The notes under the pieces are model-generated. The model searched no databases. It was given only the letters and a program-made list of their open reading frames with translations, and was not told the DNA's origin. A program made the translations under genes and the position numbers. Below are positions 41,882-50,573 of a stretch of DNA of 64,000 nt, piece by piece. How positions within the stretch are numbered: the stretch's first letter is position 1; every line of letters starts with the position of its first letter. The stretch lies in NCBI RefSeq assembly GCF_963668515.1, contig NZ_OY764866.1:805889-869888 (forward strand), given 5' to 3'. This DNA is from an uncultured Ilyobacter sp. Lineage in GTDB: Bacteria; Fusobacteriota; Fusobacteriia; Fusobacteriales; Fusobacteriaceae.

Positions 41882-44800
41882 CTATACCATTTCAATCATA
41901 GTCCCTCTCTCTCCTGGTACAGCTGCATAAACCTCTAGCTTTCTAGGCACACGCTCCTTTATATCCTCTACATGGGTTATTATTCCGACCTTTAGCTTTT
42001 CCTGATTTTTAAGGGTTTCAAGGGAGGTTATGACCCTGTCAAGAAGGGAGGAATCCAAGGTTCCAAAGCCCTCGTCAAGAAAGAAAAATTCGAGCTGAGA
42101 TTTTCCTTTGAGCTGTATCTGATTGGAAAGGGCCAGAGCTAGTGAAAGAGATACGAGGAAGGTTTCTCCTCCAGACAGTGTGGAACTCCTCCTTTTTGCT
42201 CCTCCGTTGAAGTTATCTACTACAAGAAAGTTTGCCGAGTCATCTATTGTAAGACTGTATTTACCATTTGTTATTCTAGAAAGCCTTAAGGCTGCATTTG
42301 AAACTATTCCCTTAAGTCTGCTCACGGCAAGGTACTCTACAAAGGCATTTCCCTGAAAAAGTTTTGACAGATCCTCTAAAAGATCGAGCTCTTTTTTCTT
42401 GATAGCTAACTTATTTTTTAACCCCCCCACCTCTTTTAAAAGTTTTTCCATATCCGTCAGATTCTTTTCGAGGAGAAGGATTCTACTGTCCAGCTCTTTT
42501 TTTAGATTTTCAAGCTCGATTTTCTCCTCTTGCAAGGTCTCCCATTGTGATTTTGTAATCACTCTGCCGTTAATTTTGCCGTCGAGGTTATCTAAGGAGA
42601 TTTTATTTTTTTCATATTTATCCTTATACTCTTTAATCCAGTTTTTAAGATTATTCATCTCATCTTCTGCAATAAAGGATTCCTCAACCTCATTTTTAGA
42701 TATAAATCCAAAACTCTCCATCTTCTCCTTTGCTTCTTTGCTGTAAAGTTTCGCCTGAGATTCTTTTTCTTTAAGAGAACCATTTATTTCTGACAGACTG
42801 TTCTTTATATTGCCAATAACTTCATTCAATTTATCCTGAAGTTTACTTTTATCTCTCATATCTGATCTTAGCTCTGTGAGTTCTTTTTTTATATCTTGCT
42901 GTTCTTTTTTTATTTCTTTCATTTCAGAAAGGCATCTTTCAAGCTCCTCTATAAGCAGGTCATCAGACATATATGCAGGAACTGTCTCCTCTAATTGTTT
43001 TTTTATGAGATTTTTCTTATTGTTTTTATCCTTCTCTGATTCTTTATGGTTTTTCAGAAACCTTTGACAATTTTCCTTTTTCTCAGCCAAAAGTATTTTA
43101 TCTGTGGAAAGTTTGTTTTTTAAGCTTGTGAGTTTTTCTTTTTTTATAGCTATCTTCTGGTTTTTAATATCTATCTTTTCAAACTCTTTTTTCATTTTTT
43201 CAATTTCAGAATCCATATCTGATGTGTTTCTTCCCTTTAGCTGAATTTTTTTGTTTTCAAGATCAGAAGATATTTTTTCTAAGTTTATTCTGTACAATTT
43301 TTTTTCAGTAGATTTTTTATCTGCTTCTATAGCCTCTATGAGACTGTCATCTGCATTTCCGTAAAAATTTTCTGCTATATGAGGGTGATTTTTAGAGCCA
43401 CACACTGGGCAGGGTTCTCCCTCTTTTAGGTTTTTTGCTAGTCTCTGTGCAATCTCACCATCTTTAGATTCACAGGCTTTTTTTAGATCTTCATCTTTTG
43501 ATAAAAGAGTTTTTTCTAAGGCAACCTTTTCCTTTTCGGCCTCTGACAGATTCTTTTCCAGTGATTTTACATCTTCCTCTAAAAACTCAACCTCTTTTCT
43601 CTCAATATTAAGGGTCTCAATTTTCTTTCGGATACTTTCAAGAACATCACTGTCTTCAACTTCCAAGTTTTCTAACTTTTTCTGAATCTCCTCTAGATTT
43701 TTTATATTTTCTTTTCCATTCTTTTGGAGAGTCATAAGATTGGTTTTTTCTTCCGAGATCTTTTCACCAAGATGAGTTAATTCACTGTCTAGTTCTAAAA
43801 AACTTTTTCCAATATGAACTCCGTTACTTACAGCATCATACTCCTCGGGATCTAAATCTATATTTTGATCTCTTTCCATCAGTTTTTTTTCAGAAACTTG
43901 GAGTTTTTCTAAAGTATCTAAAAGATTTTCTTTTTCATTTGATTTTTCTAAAAGCTCTTTTCCCAATAGTTCAGCCTTCTTCTTGTATTCACTTATATCC
44001 TCTTCACACTGATAAAACTTATTAAAAAAATCCATCACCTGAGCTGATTTTTCACCTTTTTTTATTTTTTTCTCCGTATTTTCTGCCCTTTCTTTATGAG
44101 AATCCAAAGAGTTTTTTTCATCTAAAAGTCCAGTTTTTTCAAGAAGAAGTTTATAAACTTCCTCTTTATCAGAATACTCTTTCATAAAAATTTCCAACTT
44201 TTCTACAAGCTCTTTTTTTGACTCTTGAAGTTTATCAAACTCTTCTTTTTTCTCTTGGAGTTCTTCAAGGCTGACGTCTCCCTTTCCCAAAATAATATTA
44301 TCTAGTGCAGCCACTTCCTTTTCCTTGGAGTTTTTCTCTCCAGAAAGTTTAGTCATGAGTTTTCTGCCGTACTCCTCGAGACCAAAGACCCTTTCTAGCA
44401 TATTTCTCTTCTCTTTGCCTGTGAGTTTTAAAAACTCGCTGAATTTTCCCTGAGGAAGTACCACAGATCTTGTAAAATCGTCCATAGAGAGACCTATTAT
44501 CTCCCCTATACAGCTGTTTACATCTCCTACCTTGTCAGCCTTTATCTCGCCGTTTACCATAAAACTCGCCTTAGACTGTCCAAGTTCATTTTTATTTTTC
44601 ATCTTTGGAAAGGTTCTCTCTACATAATATCTCTCCTCTCCTATAAAAAACTCATAAGCTACCATTATTTTTTCAGAATTTATATTCAGAAGGTGAATGA
44701 GCTTATCCTCCTTCGTATCCTTTATCCTGACAACATTTCCATAAAGAGCCAGGGTCAATGCGTCAAGTATAGTCGACTTACCGCTTCCTGTCTCTCCGAA

Positions 44801-44899
44801 TATTCCAAAGAGTCCGTGCTCAGTAAGGGTCTCAAAATCTATAGTCTGTTTCTCGTTAAAACTCTGAAGCCCTTGGATTTCAAGTTTTATAGGTCTCAT
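41882..44899 (-). CDS. sbcC: SbcC-type SMC-like ATPase of the SbcCD nuclease
   Basis: ATPase subunit of the Mre11-Rad50-like complex that opens hairpins and trims blocked DNA ends. The 1,005-residue protein has the N-terminal Walker A FGIFGETGSGKSTILDALTLAL. Long coiled coils are interrupted by a zinc hook EPCPVCGSKNHPH (about residue 495). The C-terminal signature STLSGGETFLVSLSLALALSNQ and Walker B LEFFFLDEGFGTLDSS complete it. Coils are Lys/Glu-rich as expected. Its ATG abuts the sbcD stop (TAAATG), so the two are coupled. Confidence 0.95.
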   Translation of the reverse strand: MRPIKLEIQGLQSFNEKQTIDFETLTEHGLFGIFGETGSGKSTILDALTLALYGNVVRIKDTKEDKLIHLLNINSEKIMVAYEFFIGEERYYVERTFPKMKNKNELGQSKASFMVNGEIKADKVGDVNSCIGEIIGLSMDDFTRSVVLPQGKFSEFLKLTGKEKRNMLERVFGLEEYGRKLMTKLSGEKNSKEKEVAALDNIILGKGDVSLEELQEKKEEFDKLQESKKELVEKLEIFMKEYSDKEEVYKLLLEKTGLLDEKNSLDSHKERAENTEKKIKKGEKSAQVMDFFNKFYQCEEDISEYKKKAELLGKELLEKSNEKENLLDTLEKLQVSEKKLMERDQNIDLDPEEYDAVSNGVHIGKSFLELDSELTHLGEKISEEKTNLMTLQKNGKENIKNLEEIQKKLENLEVEDSDVLESIRKKIETLNIERKEVEFLEEDVKSLEKNLSEAEKEKVALEKTLLSKDEDLKKACESKDGEIAQRLAKNLKEGEPCPVCGSKNHPHIAENFYGNADDSLIEAIEADKKSTEKKLYRINLEKISSDLENKKIQLKGRNTSDMDSEIEKMKKEFEKIDIKNQKIAIKKEKLTSLKNKLSTDKILLAEKKENCQRFLKNHKESEKDKNNKKNLIKKQLEETVPAYMSDDLLIEELERCLSEMKEIKKEQQDIKKELTELRSDMRDKSKLQDKLNEVIGNIKNSLSEINGSLKEKESQAKLYSKEAKEKMESFGFISKNEVEESFIAEDEMNNLKNWIKEYKDKYEKNKISLDNLDGKINGRVITKSQWETLQEEKIELENLKKELDSRILLLEKNLTDMEKLLKEVGGLKNKLAIKKKELDLLEDLSKLFQGNAFVEYLAVSRLKGIVSNAALRLSRITNGKYSLTIDDSANFLVVDNFNGGAKRRSSTLSGGETFLVSLSLALALSNQIQLKGKSQLEFFFLDEGFGTLDSSLLDRVITSLETLKNQEKLKVGIITHVEDIKERVPRKLEVYAAVPGERGTMIEMV

Positions 44900-46087
44900 T
44901 TATTCCACCTCTCCTGTAATTCTCATGAAAACTTCCATAATTTCTTTAGAAGGTTCACTGTTTCTGTTTTTTTTGTAAAAATTCGTAAAGGCTTTTGTTA
45001 TATTTTCAGGTGTATACTCATTTATTTCAAAGGAGTTGCTGTCCTCCCATCTTACTTTTGGGATTATCTCTATAACATTTTTATTGGCCTTTATGGCCCT
45101 TACCTCACTGCTGTCAAGGGGTCTGTCTGTATCTATCTCAAGATAGATCCATTCCTCTTCCCCCTGAAGAGATTCTGATTTTTCAATGGCCTTTTCTATT
45201 CCCTCTATACAATATCTCTTTATGGGCTTATAGTTCTCTACCTCTATACTTTTTATCTCTGTATTCAACTCTCCATTTAGCACAGCGGTGTATACCTTTT
45301 TGGGGTATCTGTTTTCACTGACTCTGTACTCTATGGGAGATCCAGAGTATACCGCTCTTTTTTTCTCAAAACACATGGCTCTGTGTATATGCCCCAGGGC
45401 TATGTAATCTGCATCTGGTAGATCACGCAGATTTACAGCCATACTACCACCTAGCTCTATAGATCTCTCGTCACCGTCTCCAGAGGAACCTGTGAGAAAT
45501 ATGTGTGTCATTATTATCCCGGGAATCCCCCTAGGTTTTTCATTTATCCCCTCTTGCAGTATCTTTCCGATTCTTTTGCTGTAGCTGATCTGCTCCTTAG
45601 ATTCCCCTGATCCTGTGAATTTTTCTCCCAAAGACTTTTCTCCAGGATAAGGAAGGGCATAGATATACACTCTCTTACCAGAGATATCTATCTCTATTCC
45701 CCCCTTTACAGAAGAAACCACCTTATATTCCCCGTAGATTCCAGTCTCTTTTTTCTCAAATGGCTTCTCAAATATAATTATCCCCATCTCTCTAGATAAG
45801 GGATTGCTAGCCGCAAGACGCTCTGCACTGTCATGATTCCCCGGTATTATCACGACAGGTCTTTTCCCACCATCAGACAGCTTTTTTACGCTTCTGTAAA
45901 AGAGTCTTTCTGCATCACTAGGTGGATTTGGGACATCGTAAATATCCCCGGCTACCAGCACCATATCCACCTCTTCCCCTTCTGCTATTCTCACAAGATT
46001 TTCCATAAATTTTTCCTGCTCAGATATTCTGCTGTAACCTTCAAGTTTCTTCCCAAGATGCCAGTCTGATGTATGTAAAATTTTCAT
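44900..46087 (-). CDS. sbcD: SbcD exonuclease subunit
   Basis: Mre11-type metallophosphoesterase and nuclease partner of SbcC. The 395-residue protein has all five motifs: HTSDWHLGKKLEG, VLVAGDIYDVPNPPSD, VIIPGNHDSAERL, IIMTHIFLTGSSGDG and ALGHIHRAMCF. The C-terminal ~120 residues are the capping region that contacts SbcC. It is the first gene of the pair; a repeat element (copy 4) lies in the divergent gap upstream. Confidence 0.95.
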   Translation of the reverse strand: MKILHTSDWHLGKKLEGYSRISEQEKFMENLVRIAEGEEVDMVLVAGDIYDVPNPPSDAERLFYRSVKKLSDGGKRPVVIIPGNHDSAERLAASNPLSREMGIIIFEKPFEKKETGIYGEYKVVSSVKGGIEIDISGKRVYIYALPYPGEKSLGEKFTGSGESKEQISYSKRIGKILQEGINEKPRGIPGIIMTHIFLTGSSGDGDERSIELGGSMAVNLRDLPDADYIALGHIHRAMCFEKKRAVYSGSPIEYRVSENRYPKKVYTAVLNGELNTEIKSIEVENYKPIKRYCIEGIEKAIEKSESLQGEEEWIYLEIDTDRPLDSSEVRAIKANKNVIEIIPKVRWEDSNSFEINEYTPENITKAFTNFYKKNRNSEPSKEIMEVFMRITGEVE

Positions 46088-46210
46088 AGTTGATCTCCTT
46101 CTAAATTATTTTAATGTTTTCAAAATTATTTAATCTATTTAAATTTGTGTTATTATCTCGTCATAAAAAGTTAAACAAATTTAATTATTCTGTTAAAGTT
46201 CCTCAGATAA

Positions 46211-46790
46211 ATTAATTATCTTAAGTGCTACATGAAAAAATTTTAGATAAATTCAGTAATTTATCTAAATATCAGAATCAAAAGATTTTGTCACGAATGG
46301 ACACTAATAAAAGATAAGGGAATTAACACGAATAATAAAAAAAACCTTTTGGTCACAGAGAAAAGAAGAGAGTATCACGGAGGAGAGCGATATTAAAGTC
46401 AAAAGATTTTATCACGAATGGACACTAATAAAAGATAGGGAAATTAACACGAATAAGGATAAAATCTTTTGGCCACAGAGGACGCAGAGAAAAAGAGGGA
46501 GTTTCACAGAATTAAAAGCAAAACTATAAATGTTTTTTTTGCGAGAGGTTTTTATCCCTTTTCCCTTGCCATTGACAAAATCAGCGTTAAGAATGACCGA
46601 AGTGGAATCCTTAGAAAAAATCGACTGTTTGAGCGTAGCGAGTTTCGAGTTTTTCTTGGATTTTCAAGGTTATTTAGCTGATTTTTCATAGGCTTGAACT
46701 TTTGGTTACTTTTCTTTCAAGAGAAAAGTAACGAATCCCGATAAATTCAATACTTTAATTTCAAATAAAAGTAGCAACTTAGCTTAAGTA
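46211..46790 (-). repeat. dispersed modular intergenic repeat, copy 4
   Basis: About 580 bp in the divergent gap between sbcD and the MscS-type gene, in the opposite orientation to copies 1-3. The TTCAGTAATTTATCTAA-type end is at about 46250. The CACGAATGGACACTAATAA unit occurs at 46290 and 46410, 120 bp apart, followed by the CACAGAGGACGCAGAG words. A block near 46540-46600 (CCATTGACAAAATCAGCGTT) matches copy 1. A private GAGCGTAGCGAGTTTCGAG stretch follows. The TTACTTTTCTTTC hairpin is at 46704-46732 and the ATAAATTCAATAC end at 46741. No gene is present. Confidence 0.85.
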
Positions 46791-46907
46791 TACACCTGAC
46801 TACGATACACATAAAGTCTTTTTCCAAATTTTATGGTTTATTTTTTTGCCAATGAGTTGTAAAATTAAGATATTAAAAAGAACCAGACTGAAAAATCGGA
46901 GGGATAT

Positions 46908-48164
46908 ATGAAAGAACTAATAATAGAACTGCTAAAAAGAAACGGTGTGGGTTCACAACTGAGCCAGTATATCGGCTATATGATTTTAATCTGCATGGTC
47001 ATAATTGCCGCAGTAGTGGCAGACCTCATTTCTAAGAAAGTCATCCTCATCGCTGTGGAAAAACTTGTGAAAAAAACAAAAAACAGATTTGACGATATAT
47101 TCATGGAAAAAAAGGGGTTTCGTTATCTATCCCAGATAGCACCGGCCATAGTTATATATCTCTCTGCAGGGATGTTTCCCCTTATCAAAACCGGACTTCA
47201 TAAACTATCGCTTATTTACCTTATAATAATAACGATAATCGTCTTATTCAAGCTTATGGAATCCATAGAGGAGGTCTATTCTGGCCTAAATATATCAAAG
47301 GAGAGGCCGATAAAGGGATATATCCAGGTCTTTCAGATGATAGCCACGATCATCGGGGGAATAATGATTATCTCTAACCTTATGAATAAGTCTCCATGGA
47401 AGTTATTGAGTGGTATAGGGGCTGTAACTGCCATCGTTTTACTTATTTTCAAAGACTCTATTTTAGGTTTTGTGGCTGGAATACAGCTGGCTGCCAATAA
47501 TATGATCAGAATCGGCGACTGGATAGAGATGCCAAAATATAACGCCGACGGAGATGTAATAGAGATAAATTTGACAACTGTAAAGGTATGCAACTTCGAC
47601 AAGACTATCACCACAATACCTGTATATGCCTTTATATCAGACTCCTTCAAGAACTGGAGGGGGATGTCTGAGTCTGGAGGTCGGAGGATAAAAAGACCCA
47701 TATACATCGATGCTAGCACAATAAAAATCTGTACAAATGAGATGATTGAGAAGTATAAAAAAATTTCATATATTTCCGAATATGTAGAAGAAAAAAGTCT
47801 AGAAGTGGATGAGTACAACAAAAATAAAAATATTGATATCTCTCAGACTGTCAACGGTAGAAGATTGACAAATATAGGTACTTTCAGGCACTATGTTCTC
47901 TCATATCTCAAGAATAATCCTGAAATCAACCAGAATATGACACTTCTCGTGAGACAGCTTGAGATCACTCCCCAGGGACTGCCCATTGAAATTTACGCCT
48001 TTTCAAAGGATGTAGTTTGGCAGAACTACGAGAAAATACAGTCTGATATATTTGACCACCTTCTAGCTGTACTTCCTGAATTTGACCTAAAGGTATTTCA
48101 AAATCCATCGGGAAACGATTTCAAGAATAGCCTTCTAGGAATTAATAATTCAGGCCTTCAGTGA
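46908..48164 (+). CDS. mechanosensitive channel, MscS family (YbdG/MscM-like)
   Basis: 418-residue inner-membrane protein that would gate under membrane tension and release solutes on osmotic downshock. Five N-terminal hydrophobic segments are visible. The pore and beta domain read FKDSILGFVAGIQLAANNMIRIGDWIEMP, then ADGDVIEINLTTVKVCNFDKTITTIP and SFKNWRGMSESGGRRIKRPIYID. The WRGMSESGGRRIKR segment is characteristic of the YbdG-like branch rather than MscS itself. A soluble C-terminal domain follows (LLVRQLEITPQGLPIEIYAF). It has a CGGAGGG site. Nothing around it points to a special partner. Confidence 0.87.
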   Translation: MKELIIELLKRNGVGSQLSQYIGYMILICMVIIAAVVADLISKKVILIAVEKLVKKTKNRFDDIFMEKKGFRYLSQIAPAIVIYLSAGMFPLIKTGLHKLSLIYLIIITIIVLFKLMESIEEVYSGLNISKERPIKGYIQVFQMIATIIGGIMIISNLMNKSPWKLLSGIGAVTAIVLLIFKDSILGFVAGIQLAANNMIRIGDWIEMPKYNADGDVIEINLTTVKVCNFDKTITTIPVYAFISDSFKNWRGMSESGGRRIKRPIYIDASTIKICTNEMIEKYKKISYISEYVEEKSLEVDEYNKNKNIDISQTVNGRRLTNIGTFRHYVLSYLKNNPEINQNMTLLVRQLEITPQGLPIEIYAFSKDVVWQNYEKIQSDIFDHLLAVLPEFDLKVFQNPSGNDFKNSLLGINNSGLQ

Positions 48165-48263
48165 ACTTGATAAAATTTTAAAAGTAAAAGGGTTTTTATC
48201 CTCTGAGTAGTAAATGAGGTTAATGAGTCCCTTATTACTATTTTTTTATACGAGGTGTTTTTT

Positions 48264-49103
48264 ATGAAAATAAATAAAACACTTATTATCAGTGTGTTTG
48301 TCGGAGCACCGATTATATATATTAATTTAAAAGTTTTCTTTGAAAATCTGGGTCTAGATAGCACCCTTTACTTTTTATATATTTTGATATTTGTTATCGC
48401 AGTTGTGATGGGAGTTTGTGTGGTGAATTTTTTCGTTAAACTCAATAAAAAAAAGAAGCGTAAATTTTTTCCCAGCGAAACTGACTCAAAATATATCTAT
48501 CACAGGGGAGAGGAAAAAATTGAAATATTTGAAAGAGAGATAACCAAAAGAAAAGAGATCAAAAAAAGATTAAAAAATAATCTTATCAGAATTCCCAATG
48601 AAAGATTATTTGATGGAAAAAATATTCTGAAAAAACTAGACCATGAAATTATAAAAGCCAAAACAGATGGGCTTCCTCTGGTTGTTATAATGATTGATTT
48701 CCAAAACTTCAAAGACATTGCTCTTCCCTTAGGTGACCACTTTGAGGACGATGTTCTGAATAAATTTGCCGATACGATCATAAATGATTTGAGAAAAACA
48801 GATTATACAGGAAAGACGAAATCAGATGAATTTATAATTATTTTACCAAATACCACTCTTAAAAAAGGCGAATTGGTTTTGTCTAGAATAAAAAACAAAA
48901 TAAATTCCGCCCCTTTGGCCAATGAGTATTTCCTCACATGTTTCAGTGCTAGCATCCTTGGTGTACATGATAAAAATATGGAATTTTATGATGCTCATCA
49001 AATTTTTAAATCAATTAATGATCTCATGCATTTTGGAAGAGTTTATGAAAAGACCTATATAAACCCAAAAGTAAAGACTGCCAAAAGTTTAAAGGAAATC
49101 TAA
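48264..49103 (+). CDS. membrane protein with degenerate GGDEF domain
   Basis: 279 residues from the ATG at 48264 (GAGGTG site; a GTG 9 bases earlier is less likely). Two N-terminal hydrophobic helices (LIISVFVGAPIIYI and YILIFVIAVVMGVCVV) and a basic, helical linker lead to a diguanylate-cyclase-like domain. That domain has VVIMIDFQNFKDIALPLGDHFEDDVLNKFADTI, but the active-site GGDEF is replaced by KSDEF (residues 186-190) and the N-terminal metal and substrate residues are altered. It is probably not a cyclase and may be a nucleotide sensor or a scaffold. It lies 100 bp after the channel gene and 62 bp before the permease. Confidence 0.72.
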   Translation: MKINKTLIISVFVGAPIIYINLKVFFENLGLDSTLYFLYILIFVIAVVMGVCVVNFFVKLNKKKKRKFFPSETDSKYIYHRGEEKIEIFEREITKRKEIKKRLKNNLIRIPNERLFDGKNILKKLDHEIIKAKTDGLPLVVIMIDFQNFKDIALPLGDHFEDDVLNKFADTIINDLRKTDYTGKTKSDEFIIILPNTTLKKGELVLSRIKNKINSAPLANEYFLTCFSASILGVHDKNMEFYDAHQIFKSINDLMHFGRVYEKTYINPKVKTAKSLKEI

Positions 49104-49165
49104 ATAGTATTCGTAGTCCTAATTAGGGAAAATATTATTTAAACTACGGTGGCAGGGGTGATTTT

Positions 49166-50443
49166 ATGCTTACATTCAAAATTATTACAGGTATTATAAT
49201 ATTTATACTGACTTTTTCCATGATAATATCAGAAAAAGTTCCACCCTCACTCTCTGCTATTATCGGTGGTGGAGCTATGATAATATTGAGAATAATAGAT
49301 GAACACGAGGCCCTTCTGGCAATAAGCAGAAACTTAGAGATTTTACTCCTCCTCATGGGTTTAATGATGATAGTCAGTATAATGTCTGAAACTGGAATGT
49401 TTCAGTATTTATCTATAAAAGTGGCACAAAAAGCAAAGGGTGACCCTGTGAGAATAATGGCATTCTTAGGTCTAGGTACAGCCATATGTTCAGCTTTTTT
49501 GGACAATGTCACCACAGTACTGCTGGTGGCTCCTATCTCCATACTTCTGGCAGAGCAATTAAAAATAAAGTCACTACCATTTCTTATTGTGGAGATCTTC
49601 TCTGCAAATATAGGTGGCGCGGCTACACTTATTGGAGATCCTCCCAACCTTATTATCGGGAGTATGGCTGGTTTTAAATTCAATGATTTTATATATAACC
49701 TGGCTCCTTTGGTAATAATAAACCTTGCTGTATTGATATTTACAATGGTCTTTATCTTCAAAGATCAAATGGAGGTCACCAGGGTTTCAAAGGCAAAAAT
49801 AATGGAGATGGAAGCAGAGAGGGTTATAAAAGATAAATCCCTTCTCATAAAATCTATGGCTGTTTTTACACTGGTAATAACAGGTTTTCTTACTCATACA
49901 TCTACAGGGCTTGGCCTTGCCACAATTTCTATAATGGGAGCAGGGATGCTGATTTTAATATCGAAAAAAAGTCCTGAAGATATTTTTAATCACATCGAGT
50001 GGCCTACAATATTTTTTCTTTCAGGGCTATTCGTCCTCGTAGATGGGATCGAAAATATCGGTGTCATAGAAAGAATCGGAGAGCACGTGGTGAATATAAC
50101 CAAGGGAAATCTAAATTTTACTGCAGTATTGACGCTTTGGTTTTCCTCGCTTTTATCGCCCTTTATGGGTGCCGTACCTTATACCATATCCTTTGCCAAG
50201 GTAATCACAGAGATATCCCCAAATTTTGTTGGGAATACAAATGTACTCTGGTGGTCTCTCTCTCTAGGAGCATGTCTTGGAGGAAATATGACCATTGTAG
50301 GAGCTGCGGCCAATGTTGTAGGAGCAGGAATAGCTTCAAAAAGTGGAAATCCCATAACTTTTAAAGAATTTTTCAAATATGGATCCCTAGTGGTCCTTCA
50401 GTCTACAATACTGAGTACCGTATATATACTCCTCAGGTATTAA
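49166..50443 (+). CDS. ArsB/NhaD-type ion permease (SLC13/IT superfamily)
   Basis: 425-residue membrane protein with about 10-12 hydrophobic segments. The two helical hairpin motifs of the ion-transporter superfamily are clear: FLGLGTAICSAFLDNVTTVLLVAPI and EIFSANIGGAATLIGDPPNLIIGS. The second repeat has SLGACLGGNMTIVGAAANVV. These are shared by NhaD Na+/H+ antiporters, arsenite permeases and P protein homologues; no arsenic genes are nearby, so Na+ or an organic anion is as likely. The ATG at 49166 follows AGGGGTGATTTT. It ends at a terminator. Confidence 0.82.
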   Translation: MLTFKIITGIIIFILTFSMIISEKVPPSLSAIIGGGAMIILRIIDEHEALLAISRNLEILLLLMGLMMIVSIMSETGMFQYLSIKVAQKAKGDPVRIMAFLGLGTAICSAFLDNVTTVLLVAPISILLAEQLKIKSLPFLIVEIFSANIGGAATLIGDPPNLIIGSMAGFKFNDFIYNLAPLVIINLAVLIFTMVFIFKDQMEVTRVSKAKIMEMEAERVIKDKSLLIKSMAVFTLVITGFLTHTSTGLGLATISIMGAGMLILISKKSPEDIFNHIEWPTIFFLSGLFVLVDGIENIGVIERIGEHVVNITKGNLNFTAVLTLWFSSLLSPFMGAVPYTISFAKVITEISPNFVGNTNVLWWSLSLGACLGGNMTIVGAAANVVGAGIASKSGNPITFKEFFKYGSLVVLQSTILSTVYILLRY

Positions 50444-50468
50444 AAAAAGAATAATAATAAAAGTAGGC

Positions 50469-50497
50469 ACCCCGGAGTTCTCTCTGGGTTTTTTTAT
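50469..50497 (+). terminator. permease terminator
   Basis: ACCCCGGAG arm pairing with CTCTCTGGGT (small bulges), followed by T7. Moderate strength. Confidence 0.6.
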
Positions 50498-50573
50498 TAT
50501 TACTGTTCTTCTATATAGTCTTTGAATATGGTATGATTTATAATGAAAATTTTATTTTTGAGGTGGTAAAAAT

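Noticed and set aside
49999..50364. Plus-strand 121-codon ORF inside the permease gene
   Set aside because: Alternative-frame shadow, rich in Arg, Cys and Ser; the permease frame has the membrane segments and motifs.
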